Positions 34,801-43,250 are shown, numbered from the stretch's first letter. The stretch is DNA of 64,000 nt from Pseudactinotalea sp047971285 (GCA_047971285.1 JBKDZO010000021.1:1-64000); one strand, 5' to 3'. The notes: a model not told the origin generated them from the letters alone. A program made the numbers and translations.

Positions 34801-35079
34801 ATGGACCTTCCCATTCAGGAAAAGAGCACTCAGTGCGGCTGCGCACACGAGCACGGAACCCCTGAGCTCGACGCCCGCGCCATCCCGCACGCCATTCGGC
34901 ACGCGACCATCTTCGGCGCTCTCGACTCGCTGACTCCTGGTTCGGCGATGATCTTGGCGGCGCCGCACAACCCGCTGCCGTTGCTGGCGCAGCTCGAAGA
35001 TCGAGCCCCGGGCGCTTTCGAGATCAGCTACGTAGAGGAGGGGCCGGAGGTCTGGCGGCTGCAGTTCACGCGTCAGTGA
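34801..35079 (+). CDS. DUF2249 domain protein
   Basis: A 92-residue cytoplasmic protein starting MDLPIQEKSTQCGCAHEHGT, with PELDARAIPHAIRHATIFGA and GSAMILAAPHNPLPLLAQLE, the core pattern of DUF2249. GAGGAGC precedes the ATG. It is transcribed divergently from the nirK regulator, with only 54 bp between, so the two likely share control. DUF2249 proteins are common near NO and nitrite genes; the biochemical role is unknown. The N-terminal Cys/His run (CGCAHEH) could bind a metal. Confidence 0.8.
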   Translation: MDLPIQEKSTQCGCAHEHGTPELDARAIPHAIRHATIFGALDSLTPGSAMILAAPHNPLPLLAQLEDRAPGAFEISYVEEGPEVWRLQFTRQ

Positions 35080-35298
35080 GTGGCTGATCGTCGAGGTCAT
35101 GGTCGGCTGAGCCGTTTCGGAGCCAGTCGGCCGTGACCGCGCGAGGGGTGGGCACACGAAACCACTGTAGCCAACAGAGTTCCGCGTGTACGGGACTAAA
35201 GTCCCCATTGAGCCGCGAACGCGGATGAATGAGCAGAAGGCGATATGTGGAACCGGCGTATGGTTCACGCTAGGAAGAACAGACCGGAAAGGTGAGAC

Positions 35299-35571
35299 GT
35301 GGCCGACGAGATCCTTGTGCAACACGCGCAGAGCGCGAACCAGTTCCAGATTCTGCTCAACGGCGACGTGGTGGGTCACATCGCCTACACCGACACGGGG
35401 TCGCAGCGCGCCATGGTGCACACCGAGGTCGACCCCGCCCACCAGGGCCGGGGTCTGGCTACCCGTCTGATCGGCGAGGCATTGCGGATCACCAAGGAAC
35501 AGGGCCTGACGACGATTCCGGTCTGCCCGGCAATCAAGGCCTACGTCCGCAAACACCCCTCCGCGATTTAG
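35299..35571 (+). CDS. GNAT-like N-acetyltransferase (YjdJ type)
   Basis: A 90-residue minimal acetyltransferase. The acetyl-CoA loop is clear in EVDPAHQGRGLATRLIGEAL, and the C-terminus PVCPAIKAYVRKHPSAI is typical of the small YjdJ/GNAT family. The start is GTG. The stop codon lies within the left arm of a 15-bp palindrome. Upstream, 35080-35298 holds no convincing gene. Confidence 0.85.
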   Translation: MADEILVQHAQSANQFQILLNGDVVGHIAYTDTGSQRAMVHTEVDPAHQGRGLATRLIGEALRITKEQGLTTIPVCPAIKAYVRKHPSAI

Positions 35572-35634
35572 TGATGCGGCGACGATTTAGTGAGCTGCTA
35601 CTCACTAAATCGCGGCCCGATCACTAAATCGCGG
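35561..35634. repeat. Nested palindrome overlapping the acetyltransferase stop codon
   Basis: The outer arms CCGCGATTTAGTGAT (35561-35575) and ATCACTAAATCGCGG (35620-35634) are a perfect 15-bp inverted repeat. Nested inside, CGATTTAGTGAG (35583-35594) and CTCACTAAATCG (35601-35612) form a perfect 12-bp stem with a six-base loop. The core CGATTTAGTGA thus occurs twice in each orientation. The outer left arm contains the TAG stop of the upstream gene. It may act as a strong bidirectional terminator or as a mobile palindromic repeat. Confidence 0.85.
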
Positions 35635-35678
35635 GTGGCTGGGGTCGCGGGTGGCTGGGGTCGCGGGTGGCGGGCGGC
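35631..35678. repeat. 16-bp tandem repeat, three units
   Basis: GCGGGTGGCTGGGGTC occurs at 35631-35646 and 35647-35662, with a degenerate third copy (GCGGGTGGCGGGCGGC) at 35663-35678. It overlaps the end of the nested palindrome. The G-rich strand could form quadruplex-like structure. No coding role is seen. Confidence 0.8.
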
Positions 35679-35737
35679 ATATAACAAGCTTGTAACGGAG
35701 GGTTGCATCCTCTAAACCGGTTGGCTATCGTCGATCA

Positions 35738-35751
35738 TCGATACGCATCGA
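35738..35751. promoter_or_regulatory. LacI-type operator before the LacI regulator gene
   Basis: TCGATACGCATCGA (35738-35751) has 5-bp arms TCGAT/ATCGA around a central ACGC, the shape of LacI-family operators. Its exact reverse complement occurs at 36877-36890 before the sugar operon. It lies 26 bp upstream of the regulator's GTG, consistent with autoregulation. Confidence 0.75.
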
Positions 35752-35776
35752 CGACGATGATGCCGAGAGGGTAGAC

Positions 35777-36811
35777 GTGCCGGTAGAGCAGCCAGTTGAC
35801 CGTAGCCGGTCGGTGCCGACGAGCAAAGACGTCGCGCGGGTAGCTGGTGTCTCCCAGAGCACGGTCTCGTACGTCATGAGCGGGAAACGGCCGATCTCCG
35901 AGAAGACCCGGCAGGCGGTCTTCGACGCCATTGCCGAATTGACCTATGAACCCAATGCGGGTGCCCGGGCTCTGGCCAGCCGCCGGACGAACGTACTCGG
36001 CCTGGTGATGCCGTTCGAGAATCATGCCCAGGCTGCAGGACTGATGGCTTTCGCCGAAGAGATCGCCCAGGCCGCCCGGCAGCGTGATCACGACATCCTG
36101 CTGATGACCAACGACGAAGGGCCGGCAGGGCTGAAGCGGGTGGCGCGGCGAGCGATGTGCGATGGTTTGATCGCCATGCAGGTGGTCGCCGATGATCCCC
36201 GCGCCACGGTTGCCCGCGACCTGGATATGCCGGTGATCTTCATCGGTGCCCCGGAAGACCACACGGGCTTGCACTGCATCGACTTCGACTTCGAAGCCGC
36301 TGCCGAACTGCTCGTCACCGAACTGTGCGATGCCGGGAACACGCGCATCCTGGCGGTGGGCTGGGGCTCGGACGAGCTCGAACGACTCGCCTTCATAGCG
36401 AGGTTCTGCGAGCGAGCCGAAGAGGTGGCGGCGCAGCGGGGAGTTCCGCTGGAGTGGGTTTCCACCGAGCGGTCCCAGCAGGATGCCGACAAGTTCGTCG
36501 GGCAGCACCTGACTGCGGGAAGCTATGCCGACACCGGCCTGCTGGTGTGTCGTAGCCCGGTCGAGCTCTCCCTATCGCTGACCCGGGCCGGAATCGTGCC
36601 GGGTCGTGATCTGGATCTGGTCGCGTTGTGCACCGACCTGGAAGCGGAACTGCAGCACGTACCCGCCACGGCCGTATCCACGCAGCCCCGAGATGTCTCG
36701 CGCGGGGCAATCGCGTGGCTGTTCGACTGTCTCAATGGCGATAGTCCGCCGGAATTCCGGCGAATCCCAGCCAAACTCATGCGACGCCGTTCGGTGAGGG
36801 GCGGCAACTAA
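35777..36811 (+). CDS. LacI-family transcriptional regulator
   Basis: A 344-residue repressor. The N-terminal HTH reads TSKDVARVAGVSQSTVSYVM with the hinge ARALASRRTNVLGLVMPF, followed by a periplasmic-binding-type effector domain. The GTG at 35777 puts the HTH about 15 residues in. It is transcribed in the same direction as the sugar ABC/ThuA operon that starts 147 bp downstream. Identical operators before both transcription units indicate it controls itself and the operon; the effector is likely a sugar taken in by the transporter. Confidence 0.9.
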   Translation: MPVEQPVDRSRSVPTSKDVARVAGVSQSTVSYVMSGKRPISEKTRQAVFDAIAELTYEPNAGARALASRRTNVLGLVMPFENHAQAAGLMAFAEEIAQAARQRDHDILLMTNDEGPAGLKRVARRAMCDGLIAMQVVADDPRATVARDLDMPVIFIGAPEDHTGLHCIDFDFEAAAELLVTELCDAGNTRILAVGWGSDELERLAFIARFCERAEEVAAQRGVPLEWVSTERSQQDADKFVGQHLTAGSYADTGLLVCRSPVELSLSLTRAGIVPGRDLDLVALCTDLEAELQHVPATAVSTQPRDVSRGAIAWLFDCLNGDSPPEFRRIPAKLMRRRSVRGGN

Positions 36812-36876
36812 TCCCGTTCTCCGTGTAAGAGGACGCTTCCCGGCATTCATCACAACACAAAACCTACGCAATCAAA

Positions 36877-36890
36877 TCGATGCGTATCGA
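36877..36890. promoter_or_regulatory. LacI-type operator before the sugar ABC/ThuA operon
   Basis: TCGATGCGTATCGA (36877-36890) is the exact reverse complement of the site at 35738-35751. It extends to ATCGATGCGTATCGAT, an arrangement with 6-bp ATCGAT arms around GCGT. It lies 68 bp upstream of the binding-protein start, within the likely promoter. Confidence 0.75.
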
Positions 36891-36958
36891 TACCCGGCCG
36901 ACAAGGGGCGGGGGAAGTCGCTGGCCACGGATCGTGGCAGCAAACGGAAGGAAATCGA

Positions 36959-38197
36959 ATGAAGACGCAACACCCCCGGAGAACCGTTGCGGCCCTCGCG
37001 GCCATTGCGGCACCGGTGCTGCTGGTCGCTGCCTGCGGCGACAGTGGCGGCAGCGGCGGCAATGTCGACGAGGACGGCAATGTCACCGAGCTCTACATCG
37101 TCGACTATCACAATGACGAGCCCAACAAGAGTGTGTGGGGCGACATCCTGGACGCGTGTGGGGCCGAGGTCGGCGTCACCGTCAACCGTGAGGCCGTACC
37201 CGGTGCGGAGTTGATCACCAAGGTGGGGCAGATGAGCCAGGCCGGGGAGCTGCCGGACGTGCTCATGCTCGACAACCCGGACATCCAGCAGATCGCCGCG
37301 ACCGGGGCGCTGGCCTCTCTCGACGACCTGGGTGTGGATGCCTCTGGCACCGCGCAAGGTGTGCTGGACGCGGCCACCTATGAAGGCCAGCTGTACGCGG
37401 TCCAGCCGATCACCAACTCGATCGGACTGTTCTACAACAAGCCGGTCCTGGAAGCGGCCGGTATCGAGCCGCCAACCACGTGGGATGAGTTGAAGGAGGC
37501 TGCTGCTGCGCTGACCGACGGTGACCAGTATGGGTTCGCAGTCTCGGCCGTGAACACCTTCGAAGGCACCTGGCAGTTCCTGCCGTTCATGTGGTCCAAC
37601 GGTGGTTCGGAGACCGACATCGCTACCCCTGAGGTGGAAGAGGCACTGCAGCTGTGGGTCGATCTGCTCAACGACGGCTCCATGTCACAGTCCGTGGTCA
37701 CCTGGGAGCAGGGCGACGTCGCCAGCCAGTTCGCGGCCGGCAACGCAGCCATGATGATCAACGGTCCGTGGAACTTCGGCATGCTGGATGAGGTCGAAGG
37801 CCTGGAATACGGCATCGTGCCCACCCCGACCCCGGATGGCAGCGAGCCCGTCTCACCGTTCGGTGGCGAAGCCTGGACGGTCCCGAACACCGGCAACGAG
37901 GCCACCATGGCCAAGGCTGCCGAGTTCGTGCAGTGCATGATCAGCGACGAGATCGAGGTCGAGGCCGCGATCGGAACCAACACCGTGCCGACCAACCCGG
38001 ATCTGGCCGATCAGGTCGTGGCCGCCAACCCGAACCTGGAGGCGTTCACGCAGATGGTCCCGACCCTGCGCGCCCGCACCGGCGAACTGGGCCCAGAATG
38101 GCCGACCGCCGCCACCAAGATCTACGAGGCGTTCCAGAACTCCCTCGTCAACGGTGTGGCACCGGCTGACGCGCTGGAGCAAGCACAGAATGGCTAA
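36959..38197 (+). CDS. ABC transporter sugar-binding lipoprotein (family 1)
   Basis: A 412-residue solute-binding lipoprotein with the signal ending LLVAAC (Cys26) and a Gly/Ser linker, followed by a MalE-type fold (LYAVQPITNSIGLFYNKPVL, FAAGNAAMMINGPWNFGM). GGAAGG precedes the ATG. It is the first gene under the LacI operator; its stop overlaps the start of the first permease. Context (ThuA plus two oxidoreductases) suggests a disaccharide or polyol-type glycoside such as trehalose or maltitol, but the ligand is not readable. Confidence 0.88.
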   Translation: MKTQHPRRTVAALAAIAAPVLLVAACGDSGGSGGNVDEDGNVTELYIVDYHNDEPNKSVWGDILDACGAEVGVTVNREAVPGAELITKVGQMSQAGELPDVLMLDNPDIQQIAATGALASLDDLGVDASGTAQGVLDAATYEGQLYAVQPITNSIGLFYNKPVLEAAGIEPPTTWDELKEAAAALTDGDQYGFAVSAVNTFEGTWQFLPFMWSNGGSETDIATPEVEEALQLWVDLLNDGSMSQSVVTWEQGDVASQFAAGNAAMMINGPWNFGMLDEVEGLEYGIVPTPTPDGSEPVSPFGGEAWTVPNTGNEATMAKAAEFVQCMISDEIEVEAAIGTNTVPTNPDLADQVVAANPNLEAFTQMVPTLRARTGELGPEWPTAATKIYEAFQNSLVNGVAPADALEQAQNG

Positions 38198-39155
38198 CGT
38201 CGCCACGACGACACCGAGCGTGGCCGACGGCAACTCGCCGTCGGCCCCGCCGGTGGTGCGACAGCCGGCGCACACCAAGCGGCGGCTGATCCAGGTGGGG
38301 TTCCTGGTACCGGCGATCGCCTACCTGACGCTCTACTTTGGGTATCCGATCATCACGAACTTCATGATGGCTTCGCAGGAGTACACGCTGCAGACCATCC
38401 TCACCGGGACCACGCCATGGGTGGGTCTGGACAACTACCAGACTGCCGTCACCGACCCGGTGTTCCGCACCGCCCTGCTGAACACCTTCCTGTTCACGAT
38501 CGCCTCGATCATCGGGCAGTTCGTGCTGGGTCTGGCGATCGCGTTGTTCTTCAACCGCAAGTTCGCGCTGTCGGGGTTCCTGCGCTCGCTCATCCTGCTG
38601 CCGTGGCTGATCCCCATGATCGCGGCATCGGCGGTATGGGGCTGGATCCTGGACGCCGACAACGGGATCCTGAACCAGGCCCTGGAACTGCTGCCGTTCG
38701 TCGACAGCGGGCCACTATGGCTGACCAGTACCTCGATGGCGTTGGTCGCCGTCATCCTGGTGAACATCTGGCTGGGTATCCCGTTCAACATGACCATTCT
38801 CTACGGCGGCCTGCAGGAGATCCCCGAGGAACTGTACGAAGCCGGTGCACTGGATGGCGCAACCGGCTGGCGCGCGTTCTGGAACATCACCTGGCCGTTG
38901 TTGCGCCCGGTGGTCACCGTGGTGCTGTTGCTGGGTGTGGTCTACACCCTGAAGGTGCTAGATGTGATCCTCGGTCTGACCAAGGGCGGTCCGGCCCACG
39001 CCAGCGAGACGTTGGCGACGTTGTCCTACTTCACCTCATTCACCGGGAATCGCGACTTCGGGGTGGGTGCTGCCTACGGCAACATCCTGATCGTCATCGC
39101 CCTGGTATTCGCTGTCATCTACCTGCGTGCGAACCGGCGCGCGGTGGACGAGTAA
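38190..39155 (+). CDS. ABC transporter permease, MalF/UgpA type
   Basis: A 321-residue polytopic permease with an EAA loop YEAGALDGATGWRAFWNITW. The ATG at 38190 overlaps the end of the binding protein by 8 bp; upstream in-frame starts lie inside that gene. It has a 30-residue basic and Pro-rich cytoplasmic N-terminus before the first helix (RRLIQVGFLVPAIAYLTLYF). It pairs with the MalG-type subunit 12 bp downstream. Confidence 0.88.
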   Translation: MANVATTTPSVADGNSPSAPPVVRQPAHTKRRLIQVGFLVPAIAYLTLYFGYPIITNFMMASQEYTLQTILTGTTPWVGLDNYQTAVTDPVFRTALLNTFLFTIASIIGQFVLGLAIALFFNRKFALSGFLRSLILLPWLIPMIAASAVWGWILDADNGILNQALELLPFVDSGPLWLTSTSMALVAVILVNIWLGIPFNMTILYGGLQEIPEELYEAGALDGATGWRAFWNITWPLLRPVVTVVLLLGVVYTLKVLDVILGLTKGGPAHASETLATLSYFTSFTGNRDFGVGAAYGNILIVIALVFAVIYLRANRRAVDE

Positions 39156-39167
39156 GGAGGCCGGCAC

Positions 39168-40022
39168 ATGAGTGCAGTCGCAGTTCCTACCAAGAAGAAG
39201 CCGGTGGTCCGCGAACCCCGCAAGCCGGTCTACACGGCCATCGGGATCGCGATCCTGGCCGTGATGCTGTTCCCGGTCTATTGGATGCTCAACGTGTCGT
39301 TGCAGCCCGCCGGTGGTGCGGTGGCGACCCCGCTGATCCCACCGGCCCTGGATTTCGGCGGATACGCCACGGCCATCGAGGATCAGGGAGCCAACCTGGT
39401 CACCAGCTTGATCGTGGCGTTCGGCGCGGTGATCTTCAGCCTGGCGGTGGCCACCCCGGCCGCCTATGCGCTGGCACAGTTCAAGTTCGGCAACTGGGTC
39501 TCGGTCATCCTGTTCGTTGTCCTGATCACCCAGATGATCCCGGGGATCGTGGTCGCCAACGCGCTCTACGGCGCCTACAGCGACCTCGGTATGCTCAATA
39601 GCCATCTCGGGCTGATCTTGGCCGACTCGGCGCAGGGCATCCCGTTCTCGATCATCTTGATGCGCGCCTTCATGCTCGGCATTCCCACCTCGATCGTGGA
39701 AGCCGCGTACGTCGACGGAGCGGGTCCGGTGCGGGCATTCATCTCGGTGGTGCTGCCGATCAGCCGGAACGCTCTGATCACCTCCGGCTTGTTCACGTTC
39801 TTGTTCGCCTGGGGTGACTTCCTGTTCGCGGTCACGCTGACCACCAACGAGAGTGTTCGGCCGATCACCTACGGGATCTACACCTACCTCTCGGGTCAGG
39901 TGCAGAACTGGTCACCAGTGATGGCAACGGCGGTGATGAGCTCGCTGCCGGCGATCGCGTTGTTGCTATTGGCCCAGCGCTACATCGCGGCCGGTGTCAC
40001 CGGCGGCGCCGTCAAGTCATAG
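39168..40022 (+). CDS. ABC transporter permease, MalG/UgpE type
   Basis: A 284-residue permease with six helices and the EAA motif VEAAYVDGAGPVRAFISVVL. AAGGAGG precedes the ATG by seven bases. No ATP-binding subunit follows; the next gene is ThuA. As in the first sugar locus, a shared ATPase elsewhere is implied. Confidence 0.88.
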   Translation: MSAVAVPTKKKPVVREPRKPVYTAIGIAILAVMLFPVYWMLNVSLQPAGGAVATPLIPPALDFGGYATAIEDQGANLVTSLIVAFGAVIFSLAVATPAAYALAQFKFGNWVSVILFVVLITQMIPGIVVANALYGAYSDLGMLNSHLGLILADSAQGIPFSIILMRAFMLGIPTSIVEAAYVDGAGPVRAFISVVLPISRNALITSGLFTFLFAWGDFLFAVTLTTNESVRPITYGIYTYLSGQVQNWSPVMATAVMSSLPAIALLLLAQRYIAAGVTGGAVKS

Positions 40023-40056
40023 CGATACCCACAACTAGGCAAGGAGCAGGTACGAC

Positions 40057-40881
40057 ATGTCCGAACCCATCCGCGTGTTGGTATGGAACGAGAACCGTCA
40101 CGAGCAAGTGGAGCCTGAGGTGGCGGCTCGATATCCCGACGGGATGCACGGCGCGATCGCTCAGGGATTGGAGGCCAACCTGGGTGACCGCGCGGTGATC
40201 CGCACCGCGACGCTCGATGACCCCGAGCACGGTCTGACCGAAGAGGTGCTGGCCAACACCGACGTGCTGGTGTGGTGGGGTCACGCTGCCCACGCGGAGG
40301 TCGCCGATGAGGTGGTGGAGCGGGCGCATCGCCATGTCATCGACGGAATGGGCCTAGTGGTGCTGCACTCCGGCCACTGGTCCAAGCTGTTCATGAAGCT
40401 GATGGGCACCACGTGCACCTTGCGGTGGCGGGCCGAGCACGATCGGGAGCTGGTGTGGACCGTCGATCCCACCCACCCGATCGCGCAGGGCATCCCGCAC
40501 CCGATGATCATCGAAGAAGACGAGATGTACGGAGAGTTCTTCGACATCCCGGCACCGGATGAACTGGTCTTCCTGTCCACGTTCTCCGGAGGAGAGGTCT
40601 TCCGTTCCGGGTGCACGTTCAAACGTGGTTTCGGGAAGATCTTCTACTTCCGGCCCGGGGATCAGGACTACCCCACGTATTTCCACGAGGGTGTTCGCAA
40701 GGTGATCTCCAACGGTGTGGAGTGGGCCGTGACACTACGCCCCGAACGCACCACGCCGCTACTGCTGCGCTACGACACCGAGGACTTCTACCAAGGGCAC
40801 GGCTATCAGGGTGCACTGAGCGAGGAAGCCGCTGCGGCTGCTGAAGCGCTCAAGTCCGACGGGGCGGTCAGCGGGGCGTGA
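40057..40881 (+). CDS. thuA: ThuA-domain protein (trehalose-utilisation family)
   Basis: A 274-residue protein with a class I glutamine-amidotransferase-like fold. Motifs are IRVLVWNENRHEQVEPEVAA, LVWWGHAAHAEVADEVVERA, GLVVLHSGHWSKLFMKLMGT and IPHPMIIEEDEMYGEFFDIP, all typical of ThuA. AAGGAGC precedes the ATG. In rhizobia ThuA acts with a ThuB oxidoreductase in the 3-keto route for trehalose and related disaccharides. Here it is followed immediately by two Gfo/Idh/MocA genes, which fits that pathway type. Confidence 0.88.
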   Translation: MSEPIRVLVWNENRHEQVEPEVAARYPDGMHGAIAQGLEANLGDRAVIRTATLDDPEHGLTEEVLANTDVLVWWGHAAHAEVADEVVERAHRHVIDGMGLVVLHSGHWSKLFMKLMGTTCTLRWRAEHDRELVWTVDPTHPIAQGIPHPMIIEEDEMYGEFFDIPAPDELVFLSTFSGGEVFRSGCTFKRGFGKIFYFRPGDQDYPTYFHEGVRKVISNGVEWAVTLRPERTTPLLLRYDTEDFYQGHGYQGALSEEAAAAAEALKSDGAVSGA

Positions 40882-41990
40882 TGCAGCCATCGAGTCAGCG
40901 CAACGGCGCCGGCCCACTGCGGGTAGTGCAGGCCGGCGCCGGGCACATGGGCCGGATGTGGTTGACAGCGATCGCCCAGACCCCGGATGTTGAACTGGTG
41001 GGCCTGGTGGATATCGATCCCGATGCTGCCCGAACTGCCGCGCAGGAGACAGGATTCGGCTCAGTCACGGTGGGCGCGGACCTCATCGATGTTGCGCGAG
41101 CCAGCGGTGCGGAAGCGGTCATCGACGTGACCGTTCCACAGGCGCACCATCCGTTGACGACGGCGGCGCTGTTCGCGGGGCTGCCGGTCCTGGGCGAAAA
41201 GCCGGTTGCTCAGACGCTGCCGGAGGCGCTGTCGCTGGCCGCGGCAGCGCGGGTGACGGGCGTGAAATTCGTGGTCAGTCAGTCGCGGCGGTACAACGCG
41301 CAGGCGTTCGCCTACCGGGAACACGTTCGCACGCTGGGTGAGGTCGGGACGGCGGTGGTGCAGTTCTCCAAGGCGCCGCACTTCCCGGGATTCCGGGAAC
41401 AGATGGAGTATCCGCTGCTGATCGACATGGCGATACATCAATTCGATCTGGCGCGCTTCCTCCTGGGGCGGGACCCGGTGAGCGTCTGGTGCGATTCGTT
41501 CAACCCGCCCGGAAGCTGGTACGCCGGCGACGCCGCCGCGACCGCGGCATTCGAGATGAGCGGAGGCCAGCGGTTCGTGTTCACCGGATCCTGGGTGGCG
41601 CCCGGCCTTGAGACTTCGTGGAACGGCAGCTGGCGAATCACCGGGTCGCTCGGTAGTGCGCTGTGGGATGGAGACCACGACCCGCTGGTGGAGACCACAG
41701 GGGATGCGCCGTCACGTGCGGTGGTCCCGGGTGAGAGTGTCGCCGGGGCGCTGGCAGCCTTCGTCGCCGGGCTGCGTGGCGGGCATCCGATGATGTGCGA
41801 AGTCCACGACAACGTGCTCAGTCTGGCCATGGTGTTCGCGGCTATCGAGTCCGCGCAGTCCGGCCGCCGCGTCCTGATTGATGACATCCTGGAACAGGCG
41901 CACACCAAGGCGGTCGCGCACGAGCAACGGGATGACGTGCGCACCGAACTAGCATCGTGGTCCACAGTGCGGCAGGCCCTGGCCGAATAG
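40881..41990 (+). CDS. Gfo/Idh/MocA-family oxidoreductase (ThuB-like candidate)
   Basis: A 369-residue NAD(P)-dependent dehydrogenase. The Rossmann motif LRVVQAGAGHMGRMWLTAIA, the catalytic GEKPVAQTLPEA and the C-terminal-domain MAIHQFDLARFLLG are visible. The ATG at 40881 overlaps the thuA stop as TGATG; a GTG three bases earlier is possible. It probably oxidises the imported glycoside. Whether it or the next gene is the true ThuB counterpart cannot be decided from sequence. Confidence 0.85.
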   Translation: MQPSSQRNGAGPLRVVQAGAGHMGRMWLTAIAQTPDVELVGLVDIDPDAARTAAQETGFGSVTVGADLIDVARASGAEAVIDVTVPQAHHPLTTAALFAGLPVLGEKPVAQTLPEALSLAAAARVTGVKFVVSQSRRYNAQAFAYREHVRTLGEVGTAVVQFSKAPHFPGFREQMEYPLLIDMAIHQFDLARFLLGRDPVSVWCDSFNPPGSWYAGDAAATAAFEMSGGQRFVFTGSWVAPGLETSWNGSWRITGSLGSALWDGDHDPLVETTGDAPSRAVVPGESVAGALAAFVAGLRGGHPMMCEVHDNVLSLAMVFAAIESAQSGRRVLIDDILEQAHTKAVAHEQRDDVRTELASWSTVRQALAE

Positions 41991-42007
41991 CGAATCGGAG
42001 ACCGAGC

Positions 42008-43183
42008 ATGACTGATCGACCGGAACTCGGGGTGGCCATCGTCGGTCATTCGTTCATGGGTGCGGTGCACTCCCACGCCTGGCGCACCGTCTCGCACGTC
42101 GGTCAGCCGGCGGCGCGCATACGCCGGGTAGCCGTAGCCGGCCGTGATCCCGAGCGGACAGCGGCAGCCGCGGACCTGCTGGGATGGCAGGAGGGGGTGA
42201 GCGATTGGCGGACGTTGCTGACCCGGGACGATATCGACATCATCGATATCCTGACGCCCGGGGATTCCCACTGTGAGATCGCCGTCGCGGCCCTCGATGC
42301 CGGCAAGCACGTGATCTGCGAGAAGCCGCTGGCTGTCACAGTCGGCGAAGCGGAACAGATGGCGGTGGCAGCACAGCGCGCCGCCGATCGCGGGATACGC
42401 AGCATGGTGGCCTTCAACTACCGGCAGGTGCCCGCGATCGGGTTGGCCCGGCAACTGGTACGGCAAGGTCGATTGGGGACGATCCGGCAGGTACGGGCGC
42501 TGTATCTGCAGGACTGGATCGTCGATGAGAGCTTTCCGCTCACCTGGCGGCTGCAGCGTGATCGTGCGGGTGCCGGTGCATTGGGGGACATCGGCTCGCA
42601 TATCGTCGACGCAGCGCAATTCGTCAGCGGCCAACTGCTCACCGCCGTCAACGGAACGACCGAAACGTTCGTCAAGCATCGACCGGTCAGCGAGGGCGTC
42701 GGCGGCGGGTTGGCCGCCACTGCGGCCGGAACAGAACTGGGCGAGGTCACCGTCGATGATGCTGCGGTGTTCTTCGGGCGCGGGGACGGTGGCGCGCTGA
42801 TGAGTTTCGAGGCAACCCGGATGGCCCCGGGGCGCAAGAACGCCATGCGGTTGGAGGTTAGCGGTTCCAAGGGCTCGGTGGCCTTCGATTTCGAGGCCAT
42901 GAACGAACTGCAGTTCTACGATGGTGACGCTCCCGATGCGGAGAACGGCTTTCGGCGGATCCTGGTGACTGAAGCCGAGCATCCCGGTGTGGGCAATTGG
43001 TGGCCGCCGGGCCACGGATTGGGCTATGACCACGCTTTCGTGCACGAACTGCAGGAATTCGTCACCGCGGTCGTCGAGCGCCGCAATCCCAGCCCCAGCT
43101 TCTCCGAGGGGCTGCAGGTACAGCGGGTATTGCAGGCGGTTCAGCACAGTTCAGATCACAACGCGGCGTATACGCAGGTGTAG
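42008..43183 (+). CDS. Gfo/Idh/MocA-family oxidoreductase
   Basis: A 391-residue dehydrogenase with GVAIVGHSFMGAVHSHAW (Rossmann loop), IDILTPGDSHCEIAVAAL, CEKPLAVTVGEAEQ (catalytic Lys) and GALGDIGSHIVDAAQFVSGQ (catalytic His region). It lies 17 bp after the previous oxidoreductase and ends the operon. Two different family members in one operon suggest oxidation followed by reduction of a keto-sugar, as in known 3-keto-glycoside routes; this is inference. Confidence 0.85.
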   Translation: MTDRPELGVAIVGHSFMGAVHSHAWRTVSHVGQPAARIRRVAVAGRDPERTAAAADLLGWQEGVSDWRTLLTRDDIDIIDILTPGDSHCEIAVAALDAGKHVICEKPLAVTVGEAEQMAVAAQRAADRGIRSMVAFNYRQVPAIGLARQLVRQGRLGTIRQVRALYLQDWIVDESFPLTWRLQRDRAGAGALGDIGSHIVDAAQFVSGQLLTAVNGTTETFVKHRPVSEGVGGGLAATAAGTELGEVTVDDAAVFFGRGDGGALMSFEATRMAPGRKNAMRLEVSGSKGSVAFDFEAMNELQFYDGDAPDAENGFRRILVTEAEHPGVGNWWPPGHGLGYDHAFVHELQEFVTAVVERRNPSPSFSEGLQVQRVLQAVQHSSDHNAAYTQV

Positions 43184-43218
43184 CTGGCCGACCAGCAGCC
43201 TGCCGCGGTGGCTAATCC

Positions 43219-43250
43219 TTGACAAAAAAGCCAATCCATCAGGGTAGGGT
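43219..43250 (+). promoter_or_regulatory. Promoter-like sequence before the degraded propeller gene
   Basis: A perfect -35 hexamer TTGACA (43219-43224) is followed after 20 bp by TAGGGT (43245-43250), a weak -10. The spacing is longer than ideal. It precedes the pseudogene at 43304. Confidence 0.35.

Noticed and set aside
34747..35556. 270-codon upstream extension of the cysteine-array regulator frame
   Set aside because: The extra sequence is Arg/Pro-rich, is antisense to the DUF2249 and acetyltransferase genes, and resembles no family; the GTG at 34746 is the natural start.
41438..43147. 569-residue minus-strand frame opposite the two oxidoreductases
   Set aside because: It spans the ends of two real genes and their spacer; no start site signal or domain.
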